Shown one piece after another: positions 4,746 to 6,387 of a stretch of 6,387 bases of DNA. Below the pieces are notes generated by a model. It was not told the origin of the DNA, did not search any database, and saw only the letters and a list, made by a program, of their open reading frames with translations. Source of the stretch: Ruminococcaceae bacterium UBA794 (GTDB lineage Bacteria > Bacillota > Clostridia > Oscillospirales > Ruminococcaceae); contig DBIU01000034.1 in NCBI GenBank assembly GCA_002304735.1, positions 1 to 6,387 of the forward strand. Reading direction: 5' to 3'. Each line of letters begins with the position of its first letter. The stretch's first letter is position 1. A program made the position numbers and the translations under genes.

Positions 4746-6387
4746 ATGGGAATAATCAAATCTATATTCGGAACTTACTCCTCAAGAGAATTAAAGCGTA
4801 TCGAGCCGATTAAACAGGCGGTTCTCGACCTTGAGCCTAAGTATCAGGCTATGGACGACAAGGAACTCAAGAGCCAAACCGCAATTCTCAAGGACAGGCT
4901 CGCAAAGGGCGAAACTCTCGACGATATCCTCCCCGACGCTTTTGCTGTTTGCAGAGAGGCTTCAAGCAGAGTTATCGGCATCAAACACTACCCCGTTCAG
5001 ATTATCGGCGGTATCGTTCTTCATCAGGGAAGAATAGCCGAGATGCGTACCGGCGAGGGCAAAACCTTCGTTGCGACGCTTCCCGCTTACCTTAACGCGC
5101 TCACCGGAAAGGGCGTTCATATCGTCACCGTTAACGACTACCTCGCTAAGCGCGACAGCGAATGGATGAGCAAGGTTCACCGCTTCCTCGGTCTTACAGT
5201 CGGGCTTATCACTCACGAGCTTGACAACGACCAGCGCCGCGCCGCTTATGCCTGCGATATAACTTATGCGACCAACAACGAGCTTGGCTTCGACTATCTG
5301 CGCGATAATATGTGCATTTACAAGAAAGACCTCGTTCAACGCGACCCGAATTTCGCTATCGTAGACGAGGTTGACTCAATCCTCATCGACGAGGCGAGAA
5401 CGCCGCTTATCATCTCGGGGCGCGGCGACGACTCCTCCGATATGTACGAAAAAGCGGACAAGTTTGCGAAAACGCTTGTCAAAAACACAGTCGTCGAGGT
5501 TGATACAAAGGAAGAATACGACGATAAGTTCGACGGCGATTACCTCGTCGACGAAAAGGCGAAAACCTGCAACCTCCTCCCGAACGGCGTCGCAAAGGCG
5601 GAGAAATATTTCGGCGTTGAGAACCTTATGGACCCCGAAAATATCACGCTTCTTCACCATATCAATCAAGCTATCCGCGCAAACGGCATTATGAAGCGCG
5701 ACGTTGACTACGTTGTTCGTCCTGCGGAAAAGGGCAGCGGCGACGAAATCGTTATCGTCGATGAATTTACCGGCCGCTTGATGTTCGGACGACGCTATAA
5801 TCAAGGTCTGCATCAAGCTATCGAGGCTAAGGAAGGCGTTAAGGTCAACCACGAGAGCAAAACCCTCGCGACTATCACGTTCCAGAATTTCTTCAGACTG
5901 TACAAGAAGCTCTCCGGTATGACGGGTACGGCGATGACCGAGGAGGACGAGTTTAGGCAGATTTACTCGCTCGACGTTATCGAAATTCCCACAAACAAGC
6001 CCGTTATCCGTATTGATAACCACGACAAGATTTACAAAAATATCAGAGGTAAGCTCAACGCTGTCTGCAATCAGGTTGAGGAGTGCCACAAGAAGGGTCA
6101 GCCCGTCCTTGTCGGCACGATTACCATTGAGAAGTCCGAGCAGCTTTCAAAGCTCCTCAAGGCGCGCGGCATCAAGCACGAAGTACTCAATGCCAAAAAT
6201 CACGAACGCGAGGCGGAAATCGTCGCTCAGGCGGGTAAGAAAAACGCCGTTACTATCGCCACGAATATGGCGGGACGCGGTACGGATATCAAGCTCGGCG
6301 GTAACGCGGAATATCTCGCGCTTGCCGAAATGAGAAGGCTCGGCTACTCCGAACAGCTTATTCAAGAGGCTACCGGCTTTGCCGAAA
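4746..6387 (+). CDS. secA: Preprotein translocase ATPase SecA, 3' end off window
   Basis: The first 547 residues of SecA, the cytoplasmic motor that drives unfolded preproteins through the SecYEG channel by ATP hydrolysis. Visible landmarks are Walker A MRTGEGKT at 100-107 (Lys106), TNNELGFDYLRDNM near 176-189, the Walker B DEVD at 207-210 followed by SILIDEARTPLIISG, the preprotein cross-linking region roughly 223-370, DEFTGR at 339-344 with GRRYNQGLHQAIEAKEG, LSGMTGTA at 389-396, IPTNKPVIRID, LNAKNHEREAEI near 481-492, and motif VI TNMAGRGTDIKLGG at 506-519. No frameshift or missing key residue was seen. The tail after KLGG (NAEYLALAEMRRLGYSEQLIQ) is an insertion I recall from clostridial SecA proteins and absent from Bacillus. 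A full SecA is usually about 800-950 residues, so roughly two-thirds or less is present. The ATG follows a consensus promoter; secA diverges from all other genes here. Confidence 0.97.
   Translation, partial: MGIIKSIFGTYSSRELKRIEPIKQAVLDLEPKYQAMDDKELKSQTAILKDRLAKGETLDDILPDAFAVCREASSRVIGIKHYPVQIIGGIVLHQGRIAEMRTGEGKTFVATLPAYLNALTGKGVHIVTVNDYLAKRDSEWMSKVHRFLGLTVGLITHELDNDQRRAAYACDITYATNNELGFDYLRDNMCIYKKDLVQRDPNFAIVDEVDSILIDEARTPLIISGRGDDSSDMYEKADKFAKTLVKNTVVEVDTKEEYDDKFDGDYLVDEKAKTCNLLPNGVAKAEKYFGVENLMDPENITLLHHINQAIRANGIMKRDVDYVVRPAEKGSGDEIVIVDEFTGRLMFGRRYNQGLHQAIEAKEGVKVNHESKTLATITFQNFFRLYKKLSGMTGTAMTEEDEFRQIYSLDVIEIPTNKPVIRIDNHDKIYKNIRGKLNAVCNQVEECHKKGQPVLVGTITIEKSEQLSKLLKARGIKHEVLNAKNHEREAEIVAQAGKKNAVTIATNMAGRGTDIKLGGNAEYLALAEMRRLGYSEQLIQEATGFAE

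Noticed and set aside
5376..6089. 237-codon minus-strand frame inside secA
   Set aside because: It is antisense to conserved SecA motifs and has no recognisable product; it is a by-product of secA codon use.

Overview
The window looks like chromosomal DNA from a Gram-positive, low-to-mid-GC anaerobe of the class Clostridia, probably in or near Oscillospiraceae/Ruminococcaceae. The signs are strong GGAGG-type ribosome binding sites, a textbook sigma-A promoter, a TTG start, a Firmicutes-type secA whose best remembered match is Bacillus/Clostridia SecA, and a small secreted protein resembling the C-terminal domain of the sporulation protein BofC. The taxonomic call is inference from these features, not a database result.

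Layout. Everything from 1 to 4610 is transcribed leftward (minus strand), and secA runs rightward from 4746 off the right edge. In order of leftward transcription there is a small acidic protein of unknown function (4610-4416), a BofC-C-like secreted protein (4239-3967) ending at a hairpin, and a two-gene unit of a PlsC-type acyltransferase (3761-3087) and an acyl carrier protein (3068-2826). That unit has its own promoter and ends at a strong Rho-independent terminator (2812-2771). A 613-base gap follows (2825-2213), holding two ~92% identical 153-base direct repeats and two dyad elements. The last gene is a large open frame from 2212 past the left edge. Its 737 visible codons read without a stop and contain two ketosynthase folds in tandem.

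The most notable feature is that large gene. Its first half is a complete ketosynthase with an intact Cys-His-Lys-His active site. Its second half is a shortened ketosynthase-like domain in which the Cys and both His positions have changed. This is the arrangement of a type II polyketide ketosynthase and its chain length factor (KS-alpha and KS-beta), but fused in one polypeptide. With the adjacent ACP and acyltransferase, it suggests the edge of a small type II polyketide or aryl-polyene-like locus whose product could be moved onto a lipid or alcohol acceptor. The remaining enzymes (ketoreductase, dehydratase, and so on) would be expected beyond the left edge. The terminator after the ACP gene means the KS-CLF gene must have its own promoter, so the locus is at least two transcription units.
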